Assembly (NCBI GenBank): GCA_028712795.1
Contig: JAQTPT010000011.1
Coordinates: 17,878 to 81,877, forward strand
Direction of reading: 5' to 3'
Length of the DNA stretch: 64,000 nucleotides
Origin: Methylococcales bacterium
GTDB lineage: Bacteria; Pseudomonadota; Gammaproteobacteria; Methylococcales; Methylomonadaceae
Position 1 is the first letter of the stretch; every line of letters starts with the position of its first letter. Below, one piece after another: positions 37,301-46,869 of this stretch. The notes under the pieces were generated by a model. It had not been told where the DNA came from. It saw nothing but the letters and a program-made list of their open reading frames with translations, and did not search any database. The translations under genes and the position numbers were made by a program.

Positions 37301-37789
37301 ATGCTGGGTCGAGTCGAACCTGTACAATTAAAATCCGATCTTTTCCTGCCTTGGCTTATCCAGGGCGTCATGCTGGCTTCGCTATTGGTTTATGTTATCG
37401 TCTGCATTACCCTCGGCGACCAAATCCAACAACCCCTCCCGGAAGCACAACGAGTTCTGATTAGAACAATATTATACATCGTGGCTATTGTTACACTTCC
37501 GATGACTAATTTGCTCAGGCACATTCAATTGCGCCTCAACCAGACCATGCCCTTTTCCAGTATAGATCCGGGGGGCGAGGCAAAAAAACGTTATTTAGTA
37601 ACGGTTATTGTATCCATGTCATTGATTGAAAGCGTGGGGATTTTTGGCTTCGTCATGTTTGTTTTGGGTGATAATTTTAATACCTTGTACATTTTTACAG
37701 GATTGTCCGCCTTAGGGCTGTTTCTATATCGGCCTAAAGCGCATGAATACGCCGGCATTGTAGAGGCGCTTACCGCGCAACAAAAATGA
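37301..37789 (+). CDS. Four-helix membrane protein of unknown function
   Basis: A 162-residue inner-membrane protein with about four helices: LPWLIQGVMLASLLVYVIVC, IRTILYIVAIVTLPMTNLL, YLVTVIVSMSLIESVGIFGF and LYIFTGLSALGLFLY. The soluble N-terminus is short. An AGGAAAC ribosome site precedes the ATG. I do not recognise a named family. Its stop codon overlaps, in the ATGA style, the start of a broken iron-sulfur protein gene, so it was once translationally coupled to that gene. Confidence 0.8.
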   Translation: MLGRVEPVQLKSDLFLPWLIQGVMLASLLVYVIVCITLGDQIQQPLPEAQRVLIRTILYIVAIVTLPMTNLLRHIQLRLNQTMPFSSIDPGGEAKKRYLVTVIVSMSLIESVGIFGFVMFVLGDNFNTLYIFTGLSALGLFLYRPKAHEYAGIVEALTAQQK

Positions 37790-37924
37790 ATGAAGACCTA
37801 TTTGCTGATGCGGATATCGGCATTAAATGCGGCTTATGCCTGCCGCAGTGCCAAAACCCATAATGAAAACGAACCGCCTCGTTGCCGCATGGCCTTCTTC
37901 AAGCCTGGGCGGGTTATCATTTGA
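37786..37924 (+). pseudogene. Relic of an iron-sulfur (GlcF-like) protein gene
   Basis: An ATG overlapping the previous stop opens the frame MNEDLFADADIGIKCGLCLP with QCQNP before a stop. The CGLCLPxC segment is the start of a [4Fe-4S] cluster motif of glycolate-oxidase iron-sulfur subunits and related CCG-domain proteins. After a shift the frame continues as THNENEPPRCRMAFF, matching the segment that follows the cluster in the same family. Only about 45 of several hundred residues remain. The first cysteine of the cluster is already lost, with isoleucine-glycine-isoleucine in its place. Confidence 0.65.
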
Positions 37925-38015
37925 AAGTGGTTCAAACGGTTGAATGAGTTGCACGACAATTTAAAATTTAAACACGGGTAAAAAAGCGAATAATCAAATA
38001 GCTATCTAATGAACT

Positions 38016-38822
38016 TTAATCAGCAACTTTTAGTTTTTTGCGCCGATAATTGTGTCCATAAAAAATTTCAGTCACTTCCCTTCTCAACTTCTGTTCAATC
38101 TCTGCTTTTTGCGCGTCCGTCAGATTGCTTTCTTTCTCGAATAAATAATTTTCCAGCTCGGTTTCCTTGAGCATCATTTTGGTATGAAAAATATTTTCCT
38201 GGTACACATTCACATCGATCATTTGATAGCTTTCTTGGGTATCTTTGGCGATATAGTTCTGTATTGACGTAATATTGTGGTCGATGAAATGCTTTTTACC
38301 GGAGATGTCCCTTGTAAAACCCCGTACTCTGTAATCCATTATGACGACATCAGATTCAAAACTGTGGATCAGGTAATTAAGCGCTTTTAAGGGTGAAATA
38401 CGCCCGCAGGTTGACACGTCAATATCAGCGCGAAAAGTACTGATACCGCTATCGGGATGACTCTCAGGATAGGTATGGACGGTAATATGGCTTTTATCGA
38501 GATGCGCCAACACGGTTTCAGGCAAGGGCCCCGGGGTCTGGCTATTCATGTTGGGCGGCGGGGTGGAATCGCCCTCTGAAATCAGCATGGTTACGCTGGC
38601 GCCCTGAGGATCATAGTCCTGGTGGGCAATGTTAAGAATTTGCGCACCGATAATTTCGGCGACATCTTTAAGAATTTGAGTCAATTTCTTGGCGTTATAA
38701 GCTTCATCAATATATTCTATGTAGGCCTGCTGTTGTTCAGCAGGCGCATAGCAAATATCGTATATATTGAAACTGAGTGACTTTGTCAAATTGTTAAAGC
38801 CATGTAATTGCAATTTATTCAA
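38016..38822 (-). CDS. speD: S-adenosylmethionine decarboxylase proenzyme
   Basis: Pyruvoyl enzyme that supplies the aminopropyl donor for spermidine. The 268 residues match the Escherichia-type (class 1A) SpeD, not the short archaeal/Bacillus type. The self-cleavage site lies in the segment [20 protein letters not shown], with the serine of LDKS becoming the pyruvoyl group. Further conserved parts are [25 protein letters not shown] and [11 protein letters not shown]. It lies five bases after an OsmC gene and probably shares its transcript. speE is not in the window. Confidence 0.96.
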   Translation of the reverse strand: MNKLQLHGFNNLTKSLSFNIYDICYAPAEQQQAYIEYIDEAYNAKKLTQILKDVAEIIGAQILNIAHQDYDPQGASVTMLISEGDSTPPPNMNSQTPGPLPETVLAHLDKSHITVHTYPESHPDSGISTFRADIDVSTCGRISPLKALNYLIHSFESDVVIMDYRVRGFTRDISGKKHFIDHNITSIQNYIAKDTQESYQMIDVNVYQENIFHTKMMLKETELENYLFEKESNLTDAQKAEIEQKLRREVTEIFYGHNYRRKKLKVAD

Positions 38823-38827
38823 AACGC

Positions 38828-39247
38828 TTAAACCTCGATAACTTCAAAATCATGGGTAATTTCCACACCCGCATTGCCTAACATAATGGAAGCAGAGCAA
38901 TATTTCTCTGCCGACAATTTCACCGCCCGCTCAACAGCAGATGCTTTCAAATCACGGCCACTCACGACAAAATGCAGGTGAATTTTGCTAAACACACTCG
39001 GCACAGCGTCAACCCGCTCGGCTGAAATTTCAGCAACGCAGTGAACAATATCATTTCTGCCTTTTTGTAAGATCTGCACCACATCAAAAGATGAACAACC
39101 GCCTAAGCCCACTAATATCATTTCCATAGGCCGCATACCCATATTACGTCCACCATGATCGGGTGAGCCATCCATCACAACCGCATGGCCGCTGCCCGTT
39201 TCACCGACAAACATCACACCATCAACCCATTTGACTGTTGCTTGCAT
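38828..39247 (-). CDS. OsmC family protein (YhfA-like)
   Basis: A 139-residue protein of the OsmC/Ohr superfamily, YhfA-like branch. The core is [18 protein letters not shown], in which the conserved cysteine occupies the first redox position. The second position is in the C-terminal part (KYCSASIML). Many relatives reduce organic hydroperoxides, but the YhfA branch has no confirmed substrate. A GAGGAAAAG ribosome site precedes the ATG. It is the first gene of a two-gene unit with speD. Confidence 0.9.
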   Translation of the reverse strand: MQATVKWVDGVMFVGETGSGHAVVMDGSPDHGGRNMGMRPMEMILVGLGGCSSFDVVQILQKGRNDIVHCVAEISAERVDAVPSVFSKIHLHFVVSGRDLKASAVERAVKLSAEKYCSASIMLGNAGVEITHDFEVIEV

Positions 39248-39285
39248 TTCTTTTCCTCAGTTAAAATGACGCATAGATTAGCATA

Positions 39286-39924
39286 TTAATTAAGCGTAAA
39301 CAGAGTTTTCAATGTTAAGACCATCCGCAAAGGTACGCCACCAAAGAAGACAAAGGCTTTATTGTGAGCGTCCAGAACCATTTCCTGGGTTTCACAAGGA
39401 TACGCCACGACAAACATTTTTCGGCTATAGGAAAGACGAAAATGGCCGACCTTGATCTTTCTGCCAATACCGCCTAACTCAACAAATTCTTCGCTCCAAT
39501 CAAACTGGCACGTTTCTCCCGGGGGAAAGGCCAAGGGAATAAATGCTTTGGTGATAGCAGGTGTTATTTTCTGTTCAAGTTTCCAATGCTTCACATAACG
39601 TTGTACGCTGTCATAGGCGCCACGATAACCTTCTGCCTGTAGGCATTCAAACAAGCGTTGTGCGGTTCTTCGTTGTTTTTTTGGTAGCCGAGATTCCATT
39701 TCCAGCCATAGTGTCAGGCGTTCTTGAAATTCACTCAACTTTGGGAAAGTTTGAATCTTTCGTTGGTAAACAGGTTCTTCAGTCGTTTGTAAATGTTTGC
39801 GAACGGTGGTACAAGACAGGTTTAATGATCTTGCGATAGGACTGATGTCCTCACCGCTTATAAAATGACGTCTTCTAATTTCGGCAATAAAATCCATAAA
39901 TAACATCCAAGGTTGCTCCGGCAA
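39286..39924 (-). pseudogene. Truncated IS21 family transposase (IstA)
   Basis: The first 212 residues of an IS21-type IstA protein. The N-terminal helix-turn-helix (ISPIARSLNLSCTTVRKHLQ) is followed by the start of the DDE core (GETCQFDWSEEFVELGG and KMFVVAYPCETQEMVLDAHN). The protein breaks off after GGVPLRMVL, where the family continues with the next catalytic residue; a small deletion and then unrelated sequence follow. The istB gene is absent. It is a dead fragment. Confidence 0.85.
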
Positions 39925-40010
39925 AATACCGGATCATGACACATATCAGGGTGGACAGTTTTCGACGCTGTTTTCCCCGATCCCCTGGACATTTTTCCAC
40001 GCTGTTTTAC
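39925..40010. repeat. Terminal repeats of the IS21 fragment
   Basis: Two tandem copies of a GGACA(N)TTTTC(N)ACGCTGTTTT word occur here (about 39953-39972 and 39988-40007). Multiple end repeats of this kind are typical of IS21 elements, so this marks the surviving end upstream of istA. Confidence 0.6.
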
Positions 40011-40011
40011 A

Positions 40012-40571
40012 GGATAAAACCGGCGGTCAAATTATGCCAGACGGTCTACCAGAAAGGAATTTCACTGTCCAAGAAGGCGATGTTGGCGATTGAAGCCAGA
40101 CTAGAGCGTAACCCAATCCTGCCAAAATGGGATATCCTGATTCGGCCCGCTTGATGATGGGTAAAGTCTTCTTCGGAAATCACCTTGAGTTACGGATAGG
40201 TTTGCACAGGGCAACCAGAAAACCAGCGGCAACCATAGGTTCTAAAAACCTGCGCCAAACACGGTATAGAACAGAGGCTGACAAAGCCCGCCACACCGGC
40301 AACGAATGGCATGGTCGAGCGCGTCAACGGCACGATCAAGGATGCGACCATCAAGGTAACCACTTATGACAATGTCGGGGACATGAAGGCCAATTTGGCC
40401 CTGTTCCTGCTCTTATATAACTTCAACAGGGGACATGGGAGCTTAAGAAAAGAATTAAAAGTAAGGACACCCTTTGATGCGTTGGATTACTGGTATAAGC
40501 TATCACCCGAATTATTTAAAATCTTACCCGATAAGTTCAAGTCTGTTCATGCTCAGATCACAACAACCTAG
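40012..40571 (+). pseudogene. IS481-type transposase remnant
   Basis: The 5' piece reads QTVYQKGISLSKKAMLAIEA with LERNPILPKWDI before stops, a segment typical of IS481-type transposases. After a degenerate middle region the frame reopens as TKPATPATNGMVERVNGTIK and continues to the C-terminus (DALDYWYKLSPELFKILP). The last 87 codons (40311-40571) form an open frame that could be misread as a gene. The catalytic centre is mostly lost. It lies beside the IS21 fragment, so two elements have decayed at one site. Confidence 0.75.
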
Positions 40572-40723
40572 TGAAACCTGACAATTAAGCCTAAACCAAT
40601 CGCTGTAGCTGTATAGCAAAGCTATTGGTTGTATAATTCCAAGTTAACAGCTCATCCTGATGTGGTACTTATTCTGCCTGATCACGATAAGATTTTTATT
40701 CAGCTACTAATACGAGTCAAGTC

Positions 40724-42211
40724 ATGGAATATGATATAGAAACCGAACCTTTAGAAACATTGCATTGTGATTGTCTAATTGTTGGCGTTTACCAGAATCA
40801 GCAACTCAGTGCGTCGGCAAGTTCAGTCAACCATAGTACTCAGGGACTTATTAACAAAATCCTTAGCCGTGGTGACATTAGCGGAAAAAATGGCGAAACC
40901 GTGTTAATAAACGCCGTCCCTGATAGTGCTATTGAACGTATTTTGTTAGTCGGTCTGGGCGAAAACAAGCCATTATCAAGCAAAAACTTTAGAAAAGCAC
41001 TCCTTGCCGCTATTAACAGCCTTAAAAAAACGCAAATAAAATCAGTTGTCTGTTGCTTGGCAGACTGTGAGGTTATTGCTGGTGACGGGCAATGGAAAAT
41101 CCGACAAATCATCGAAGTTTTTAATGATGCTGTTTATCAATTCACGACCTTCAAATCGGACAAAGAAACTGACTTCAAGGTTGAAAAAATCAGCATTACT
41201 CTACCCGAAGCTGAACTGGGGTTCGCTAGTGCAGGTCTGGCTCAAGGCAAGGCTATTGCCGAAGGGATAAGCATGGCCAAACTGTTGGGCGATTTGCCCG
41301 GCAATATTTGTACACCAACTTACCTTGCCGAAAAGGCGTTTGAACTGGGCGCAAAATACCCCAGCCTGGACATTAGTGTCCTTGAAGAATCCGACATGGA
41401 AAAGTTAGGCATGGGAGCTTTGTTATCAGTTTCACGCGGCAGCCGCCAACCCGCAAAATTGATCACATTGGACTATCGGGGTGGCGAAAAAAACAGCAAA
41501 CCCATCGTATTGATCGGCAAGGGCCTTACCTTTGATGCCGGTGGAATCTCCTTAAAACAAGCGCCCGGCATGGATGAGATGAAATACGATATGTGCGGCG
41601 GCGCAACGGTTTTGGGGGTCTTGCAAGCCGCAGCGCAAATGCAGTTGCCACTGAACATTATCGGCTTGATCCCTTCATCTGAAAATATGCCGGACGGTGA
41701 CGCCAATAAACCGGGCGATATTTTAATCAGCATGTCCGGCAAAACCATTGAGGTTTTAAACACTGATGCTGAAGGCCGCCTGCTCCTTTGCGACACCTTA
41801 ACCTATGCAGAAAGGTTCAACCCCGATGTTGTCATAGACATGGCGACCTTGACTGGCGCATGCCTTGTGGCGTTGGGCCGTGTGGCCAGCGGCTTGCTCG
41901 GCAATAATGACGCTTTATGTAATGACTTGATTGCCGCAAGCCAAATCTCCAATGATAGCCTTTGGCGTTTGCCCTTGTGGGAAGAATATCAGGAACAACT
42001 AAAATCCAATTTTGCCGATCTGGCCAATGTGGGGGGAAAAGATGCAGGTACGATCACAGCGGCCTGTTTTCTGTCACAGTTTGCCGAAAACTTCCACTGG
42101 GCTCATCTTGATATTGCCGGTACAGCCTGGCGCACTGGCCTTACCAAAGGCGCAACCGGCCGCCCTGTGCCCTTGTTAAGCCAATACCTTATTAACCGGG
42201 CGTATGGCTGA
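40724..42211 (+). CDS. pepA: Leucyl aminopeptidase
   Basis: Cytosolic two-metal aminopeptidase (M17); in E. coli it also binds DNA at Xer sites. The 495 residues match the family. The catalytic domain has GKGLTFDAGGISLKQAPGMD and the signature NTDAEGRLLL, with ligands in DMCGGATVLG and DMATLTGAC. It overlaps holC by eight bases, the usual gammaproteobacterial pepA-holC order. The promoter region is next to the IS481 remnant. Confidence 0.97.
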   Translation: MEYDIETEPLETLHCDCLIVGVYQNQQLSASASSVNHSTQGLINKILSRGDISGKNGETVLINAVPDSAIERILLVGLGENKPLSSKNFRKALLAAINSLKKTQIKSVVCCLADCEVIAGDGQWKIRQIIEVFNDAVYQFTTFKSDKETDFKVEKISITLPEAELGFASAGLAQGKAIAEGISMAKLLGDLPGNICTPTYLAEKAFELGAKYPSLDISVLEESDMEKLGMGALLSVSRGSRQPAKLITLDYRGGEKNSKPIVLIGKGLTFDAGGISLKQAPGMDEMKYDMCGGATVLGVLQAAAQMQLPLNIIGLIPSSENMPDGDANKPGDILISMSGKTIEVLNTDAEGRLLLCDTLTYAERFNPDVVIDMATLTGACLVALGRVASGLLGNNDALCNDLIAASQISNDSLWRLPLWEEYQEQLKSNFADLANVGGKDAGTITAACFLSQFAENFHWAHLDIAGTAWRTGLTKGATGRPVPLLSQYLINRAYG

Positions 42212-42638
42212 AGTCAGCTTTTATATCCTGCCCTCAGAATCGACCCAGGAACGCTATGAATTTGCCTGTAAGCTCATTGAAAAAGCCTATCGAAACGGTT
42301 GTTTTTGTTATGTGCTCACCGACAATGCCGAACAAAGCAAAAAATTAGACGACCTGCTCTGGACTTTCAGGGCAGGCAGTTTTATTCCGCACGAGATATA
42401 CACTGGCAAGCTGCCCGACTTTGAAAAAGTCATCTTGATTGGCTCATTGGATGTCCCTGAAAACTGGCAGAAAACGGTCATTAATTTGTCTTCGCATTGC
42501 CCCGAAAAATTCGACAAATTCGATCGCATTCTGGAACTACTTGATAATAGTGAATCAACCAAGATTGCAGGTCGAGACCGTTATCGTCAATATCAGCAGT
42601 CAGGCCTGAAAATTACTACGCATAAAGATTGGAAGTAA
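42204..42638 (+). CDS. holC: DNA polymerase III subunit chi
   Basis: A 144-residue accessory subunit of the clamp loader that binds single-strand binding protein. The N-terminal segment MAEVSFYILPSESTQERYEF and the LLWTFRAGSFIPHEIY motif are typical of HolC. It is coupled to pepA by an eight-base overlap. The valS gene that commonly follows is absent; a high-GC block in the other direction follows instead. Confidence 0.93.
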   Translation: MAEVSFYILPSESTQERYEFACKLIEKAYRNGCFCYVLTDNAEQSKKLDDLLWTFRAGSFIPHEIYTGKLPDFEKVILIGSLDVPENWQKTVINLSSHCPEKFDKFDRILELLDNSESTKIAGRDRYRQYQQSGLKITTHKDWK

Positions 42639-42817
42639 AAATGCGTAAGCATCAAGTAAGGCAGAAAGTCCACATATTCAATCAATTCAACATAAGCTGA
42701 TTCATTGATAAAGCACGCCCCTTCAAGTAATTTTCAGATCTCTCTTTTTTAAATATGGAATTTCAAGCTTACTCTGTCGATTGGGACTCATTTTGTCCAA
42801 TTATCAATTGGGCATGT

Positions 42818-44101
42818 TCAGTAAAGTTTCGGCACAATCCGCCATGGCACCTTCGCCCGGTAACGTAGCCAATCATTCCCGTACTTCGCCAAACACATAG
42901 CATCATCACGTCGCTCACGATGTAGCAGTAGAATAGTGAAATAGACAATATGGAAATAAGGCAGGGGGCTGGCGAAAGCTGCTGGCAAACACCACGACAG
43001 CGCGATCATTAGATCACCGAAGTAGTTCATGTGACGCGAAAAGCCCCACCAGCCTGAAGTTAGCAGCAGTGAACCCTTGACCGTCTTGATATATTCCGCG
43101 GGTCGGCCACACACGGGCCGGTTTGGGTTGCGCCGGAAATAGTGCTTCTGAAGGTTGGCGCCCCGGAAGATCGCATAACCAGTCAAGTTCAAGGCCACGA
43201 TGGCAGCAATTCCCCAGCCGGGAAGTTCGTGGGTATGGTTGACAAGATATTGAGCCTGTAACGTATAAGTAAAGGGCAGCCAAACCAAATCGCCCCAACA
43301 AAGCATCCAGCCAAATTTCTCGTGCTTGATGTCCCAAGTGGTAAGAACAGCTTGTTCGTGGATAAAATAGTCGATGAGGTAAAAACTTTGGAAACCCACC
43401 ACCAACATCATCGGAACCGTCACCATACCATGCAGTTCGTATTGTTTGGCCGCAATGGAAAGGTTCATGAGCATCCAGAAGACCATGCCGGGGCGGGCTT
43501 CGCAGAAAAGCTTGAGGTCGAGTGATCCAATCCTGGGATTAAGGGCCGTGCCCATAAAATAGTCGTAGAAAGGCCGCCCTGTAGGCCGCTCCCAAACAGC
43601 GCCTTTCAGGCCCCATAAGTAAAGAAAACCGGCGAAAGCGAAGGTGAAGATGTTCACTACGCTAAGAAGCGGGCCGAGTTGATCATACAAGACCGTTGCG
43701 TCCAGCCAACCCAAAGCCACCAAACCGGCCACCACGCCCAAGGTGAGCAGGAAAGCAAACATTCCGTTCATCCTATAGTCGAGCCGACTGCCGTCGGGCA
43801 GTTCCATGCCCTGAACCGTTGGACCAGGCATCCAAATCTGTAGGGCCGCTTGAGCCAGAAACCAAGAGCCATAGAGACAAACCGCCCTCCATGTCGGCGG
43901 CGAAATGTGCGACCAGAATTGCAGCCATGCCGCAGCGCCGCTTGGAAAGACGAGTTCTCCCTGGTAATAGGTGACGCAGATCCACAAGTAATACACTAAG
44001 GGCGGCAAGGCCACCATTAATGCCAGCCAGGAAATACCGAAACCGTATTTCTGCCGTGCCGCATCCACTTCGGGGTTTTGTCTCAAGTTTTGTTCGTTCA
44101 T
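42818..44101 (-). CDS. Sterol C14-reductase family protein (ERG24/DHCR7 family)
   Basis: A 427-residue polytopic protein of the ERG4/ERG24 sterol reductase family, which uses NADPH to reduce a double bond of the sterol core. The family motifs are clear: DYFMGTALNPRIGSLDLKLF, ARPGMVFWMLMNLS, FGWMLCWGDLVWLPFTYTLQ and the signature LLTSGWWGFSRHMNYFGD. The match is closest to Delta14-reductases. About nine membrane helices are present. The start at 44101 was chosen because CAGGAG lies seven bases upstream. The next gene upstream, 20 bases away, is an ERG2-like isomerase, so the two form an operon for sterol nucleus processing. Base composition is more GC-rich than flanking genes. Confidence 0.92.
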   Translation of the reverse strand: MNEQNLRQNPEVDAARQKYGFGISWLALMVALPPLVYYLWICVTYYQGELVFPSGAAAWLQFWSHISPPTWRAVCLYGSWFLAQAALQIWMPGPTVQGMELPDGSRLDYRMNGMFAFLLTLGVVAGLVALGWLDATVLYDQLGPLLSVVNIFTFAFAGFLYLWGLKGAVWERPTGRPFYDYFMGTALNPRIGSLDLKLFCEARPGMVFWMLMNLSIAAKQYELHGMVTVPMMLVVGFQSFYLIDYFIHEQAVLTTWDIKHEKFGWMLCWGDLVWLPFTYTLQAQYLVNHTHELPGWGIAAIVALNLTGYAIFRGANLQKHYFRRNPNRPVCGRPAEYIKTVKGSLLLTSGWWGFSRHMNYFGDLMIALSWCLPAAFASPLPYFHIVYFTILLLHRERRDDAMCLAKYGNDWLRYRAKVPWRIVPKLY

Positions 44102-44121
44102 TAGCCGCTCCTGTGTCGGAT

Positions 44122-44691
44122 TTAAAACTTTCGGTTTACCACCAGTTCCCGCAGTGCCATCTTGCCATAAATCCACACCGTCTCGGCCAGGGTCGTCCCA
44201 TCGACGGCACTAAACACAACATCGCCCAGAATGAGCGGGAAGGCAGACGGTACGAATCCTCTGCCATATTCCAGCATCCAGGCCGATTCCGGTATCTTAA
44301 ATCCATTTACCTTAAAGCGTTCCAGCACGGTATGATCGCCAGGGCGGACGACCTCGCGGATCCCGCAGCGGTCTTGCCGATAAGTCCAGATCTCGCCAGA
44401 CAACACAAAATCATGAATTTCCATCCGGTAGCGTCCGGAAAAACCCTCGGTGCCGATTGGCGTTCCGAAGATGATAAGGTATTCGCTGAAGGAAGCGTGC
44501 AGCAGGGTCATCACACCCGTTGCCCCCGATGTCAGACTGAAAAGCCACCTACGCTGCGGGCTACCGTCTACATGGGCTGGGTAGGCTCGGGCGGCCTCAT
44601 CCACCACTATTTTTACCATTTCATCGTGCGCCTTTCCCACACCCAGTCGGGCGATGGCATGGAGCGTCCCGATATCGAACACATAGCTCAT
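44122..44691 (-). CDS. Sterol C8-isomerase / sigma-1 receptor family protein (ERG2-like)
   Basis: A 189-residue protein of the ERG2/sigma non-opioid receptor family. The diagnostic segment is HASFSEYLIIFGTPIGTEGF followed by SGRYRMEIHDFVLSGE, and the C-terminal part has ESAWMLEYGRGFVPSAFPLI. Eukaryotic ERG2 shifts the sterol double bond from C8 to C7. The N-terminal membrane helix of the eukaryotic proteins is absent here. The ATG at 44691 follows a GGAGG ribosome site at seven bases; a TTG three bases earlier is an alternative start. It is the first gene of an ERG2-ERG24 operon. The enzymatic role is inferred from family and partner. Confidence 0.88.
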   Translation of the reverse strand: MSYVFDIGTLHAIARLGVGKAHDEMVKIVVDEAARAYPAHVDGSPQRRWLFSLTSGATGVMTLLHASFSEYLIIFGTPIGTEGFSGRYRMEIHDFVLSGEIWTYRQDRCGIREVVRPGDHTVLERFKVNGFKIPESAWMLEYGRGFVPSAFPLILGDVVFSAVDGTTLAETVWIYGKMALRELVVNRKF

Positions 44692-44824
44692 CAACTTACC
44701 TCCAATTGAATGCTAAGCCATTAACCAGTCGACATATTTTGTATTCTTTCAGTCTAACGTGACAAGAAAAACTTTAATAACCAATTTTTCTAGCTGTTCT
44801 CTTGAACGACGAATAGCATTTTGT

Positions 44825-46516
44825 TCAAGGTGCGACAAACCGTGCAGTCCCATCTGCCGACTCCAGAGTCTGGTAGCGCTCGATCGCCGCACGCGCATTG
44901 AACAACATTCGTTCCCGGCCAAGGCGGTCGGCAAGCCCCGAATGACGCACTATTTCAAGTACGCTGGGGTTAAGCCCTACCAGCCAGAATATGGCTCCGC
45001 GTTCCGGACCGCGCTTTTCGCCCTCAATGAGCATCTGTAGCGCTGAGAATTCGATATCAGGTACCCGGCTCATATCCAACGCAAGAACTCGCGGGTTGTG
45101 CTTCGCAATCAATGTATTGATTCGCTCGGCCACATACTGCGCATTCACGAAAAAAAGACGGCCCTCCGGTCGCACGATCAACAGTCCATCAAAAATTTCG
45201 TCGTCAGGGTGTTCAGGCGACAGCGGCCGCAACACGTCTTTGCCACGCTTACGGCCAATGACATAGACGTGCGGGTGTGCTGCCTGACCGGCCAGTCCGA
45301 TCAGCGATACTATGATCGCCACCACGATGCCTTGCAGGGTGCCAAATATCAGCACACCAAGACAAGCCACGAGAGCCCAGCGAAACTCCATCGTACGGAC
45401 TTTTTGAATGGCGCGGAACTCCGCAGGTTGGATTAGCCCCATCGAGTAAACAATGACGACTGAAGCGAGCGTAGCATATGGCAGCAAACCCAGCAAAGGC
45501 GCGAACAGCAACATAATCGCCGCCGCAGCGCTTGCCGTCACCAGTGACGCCTTTTGCGACCGGCCTCCGGCAACGCGCACCACTGCAGTCTGCGAGGTAC
45601 CTCCCCCCGCAGGCATCGCTCCGAATAATGCACCACCCAGATTAGCAGCACCTAAGGCAATCAGTTCACGGTTTGCATTTATGGGAGGTTCTGTACTTCC
45701 AGCAAAGGCACGCCCCGCCGCAATCGACTCGGTGAAACTCATCAGCGCGATTCCAAGCGCACCCGGCACCATCTGCACGATCAGCGCAAAATCAGGAAGC
45801 GTCAGCGACGGTAAACCTTGCGGAATCAGTCCGACTGTCGATACGCCCAGCTCATGCAGGCCAAAGAACCAGGATGCAGCGATGCTGCCGCCGACGGCGG
45901 CCAAAGGCGCAGGAGAATGCGGCCACAAACGTTCCATACCGGCCAGCACAAACAGTGTCGAAGCAGCCACCGCCAAGGTAAGCAGCGAGATCTCAGGTAA
46001 ATGATGGGCGAGGCTGAGCAAATCTCTGAAGAAACCTTGCTTTGTAATGTGGATACCCAGAAGTTTCGGCATCTGATCCAGCACGATCACCAGACCTATC
46101 CCGGCTTTAAAACCTGTCAGGACGGGTGTGGAAATGAAGTTGGCGACAAACCCCAGACGCAGCAACGCAGCCAGTATCAAACATACGCCTACCAACGCAG
46201 TCAGTGTAGCAACGGCGATGATCAGTTTCGCCGGGTCGCCGTCCGGCACCGCCATGCCGAGTTGCGTACCGGCCAGGATACCCAAGGTAGTCGTGGAACT
46301 AACGCTGAGCACTCTCGATGAACCGAGAAATGCGTAGATGACCATCGGAATGAAAGCGGTATAGAGGCCTACAGCAACAGGCAATCCGGCCACAGTCGCG
46401 TACGCCATTGCTTTTGGGAGAACCACTGCGGCTGCCGTAAGACCGGCGATCAAGTCGAAGCGTAATTCAGTTGGATTGGTAAGAATTGCAACTGTAGATG
46501 TGGGATGTTGATTCAT
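44825..46516 (-). CDS. SulP family inorganic anion transporter
   Basis: A 563-residue SulP/SLC26 transporter, probably for sulfate or bicarbonate, with a C-terminal STAS domain. The membrane part begins with LIAGLTAAAVVLPKAMAYAT and contains the conserved FISTPVLTGFKAGIGLVI and GGTSQTAVVRVAGGRSQKAS segments. The STAS domain contains RVLALDMSRVPDIEFSALQM. It shares the high GC of the adjacent sterol genes and the same strand. It may have arrived with them, although 133 bases separate it from the ERG2-like gene. The ion is not known. Confidence 0.92.
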   Translation of the reverse strand: MNQHPTSTVAILTNPTELRFDLIAGLTAAAVVLPKAMAYATVAGLPVAVGLYTAFIPMVIYAFLGSSRVLSVSSTTTLGILAGTQLGMAVPDGDPAKLIIAVATLTALVGVCLILAALLRLGFVANFISTPVLTGFKAGIGLVIVLDQMPKLLGIHITKQGFFRDLLSLAHHLPEISLLTLAVAASTLFVLAGMERLWPHSPAPLAAVGGSIAASWFFGLHELGVSTVGLIPQGLPSLTLPDFALIVQMVPGALGIALMSFTESIAAGRAFAGSTEPPINANRELIALGAANLGGALFGAMPAGGGTSQTAVVRVAGGRSQKASLVTASAAAAIMLLFAPLLGLLPYATLASVVIVYSMGLIQPAEFRAIQKVRTMEFRWALVACLGVLIFGTLQGIVVAIIVSLIGLAGQAAHPHVYVIGRKRGKDVLRPLSPEHPDDEIFDGLLIVRPEGRLFFVNAQYVAERINTLIAKHNPRVLALDMSRVPDIEFSALQMLIEGEKRGPERGAIFWLVGLNPSVLEIVRHSGLADRLGRERMLFNARAAIERYQTLESADGTARFVAP

Positions 46517-46869
46517 ACTGTTTGTATCCAGTTACTGCAAAAAATAAAATGGGGGCACTGACAACGCCCATCGTCAAAATGCGTTATTTAATACCAATCA
46601 CTATACGTACAAATTTTTATATCTAATAGCTCTAAAGATCAGTTCTTTTGTTATTCAAGAAGCTGATAACGCTTTTAAATATGGGATTATGAATAAATAT
46701 CTCTCTACCAAGGCAACGCTCAGGATTGAGCAGTAGTCTTTAAAAGTCTTCTGATTAACTAAACCTCTTATTTGAAACACTCTATTGCCTATAACCGAGT
46801 TAATTCATTTAATATTCTCAAGAGTTATGATAAAGTTCGCCTTGTCGAGTAACTAAATTAAATATGCTT
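46517..46869. other. Intergenic stretch, no gene recognised
   Basis: An AT-rich stretch between the SulP gene and the 144-bp palindromic element. It probably holds the SulP promoter. No open frame of note or RNA was recognised. Confidence 0.4.

Noticed and set aside
40311..40571. 87-codon open frame as an independent gene
   Set aside because: It is the 3' part of a broken IS481-type transposase and has no start signal of its own.
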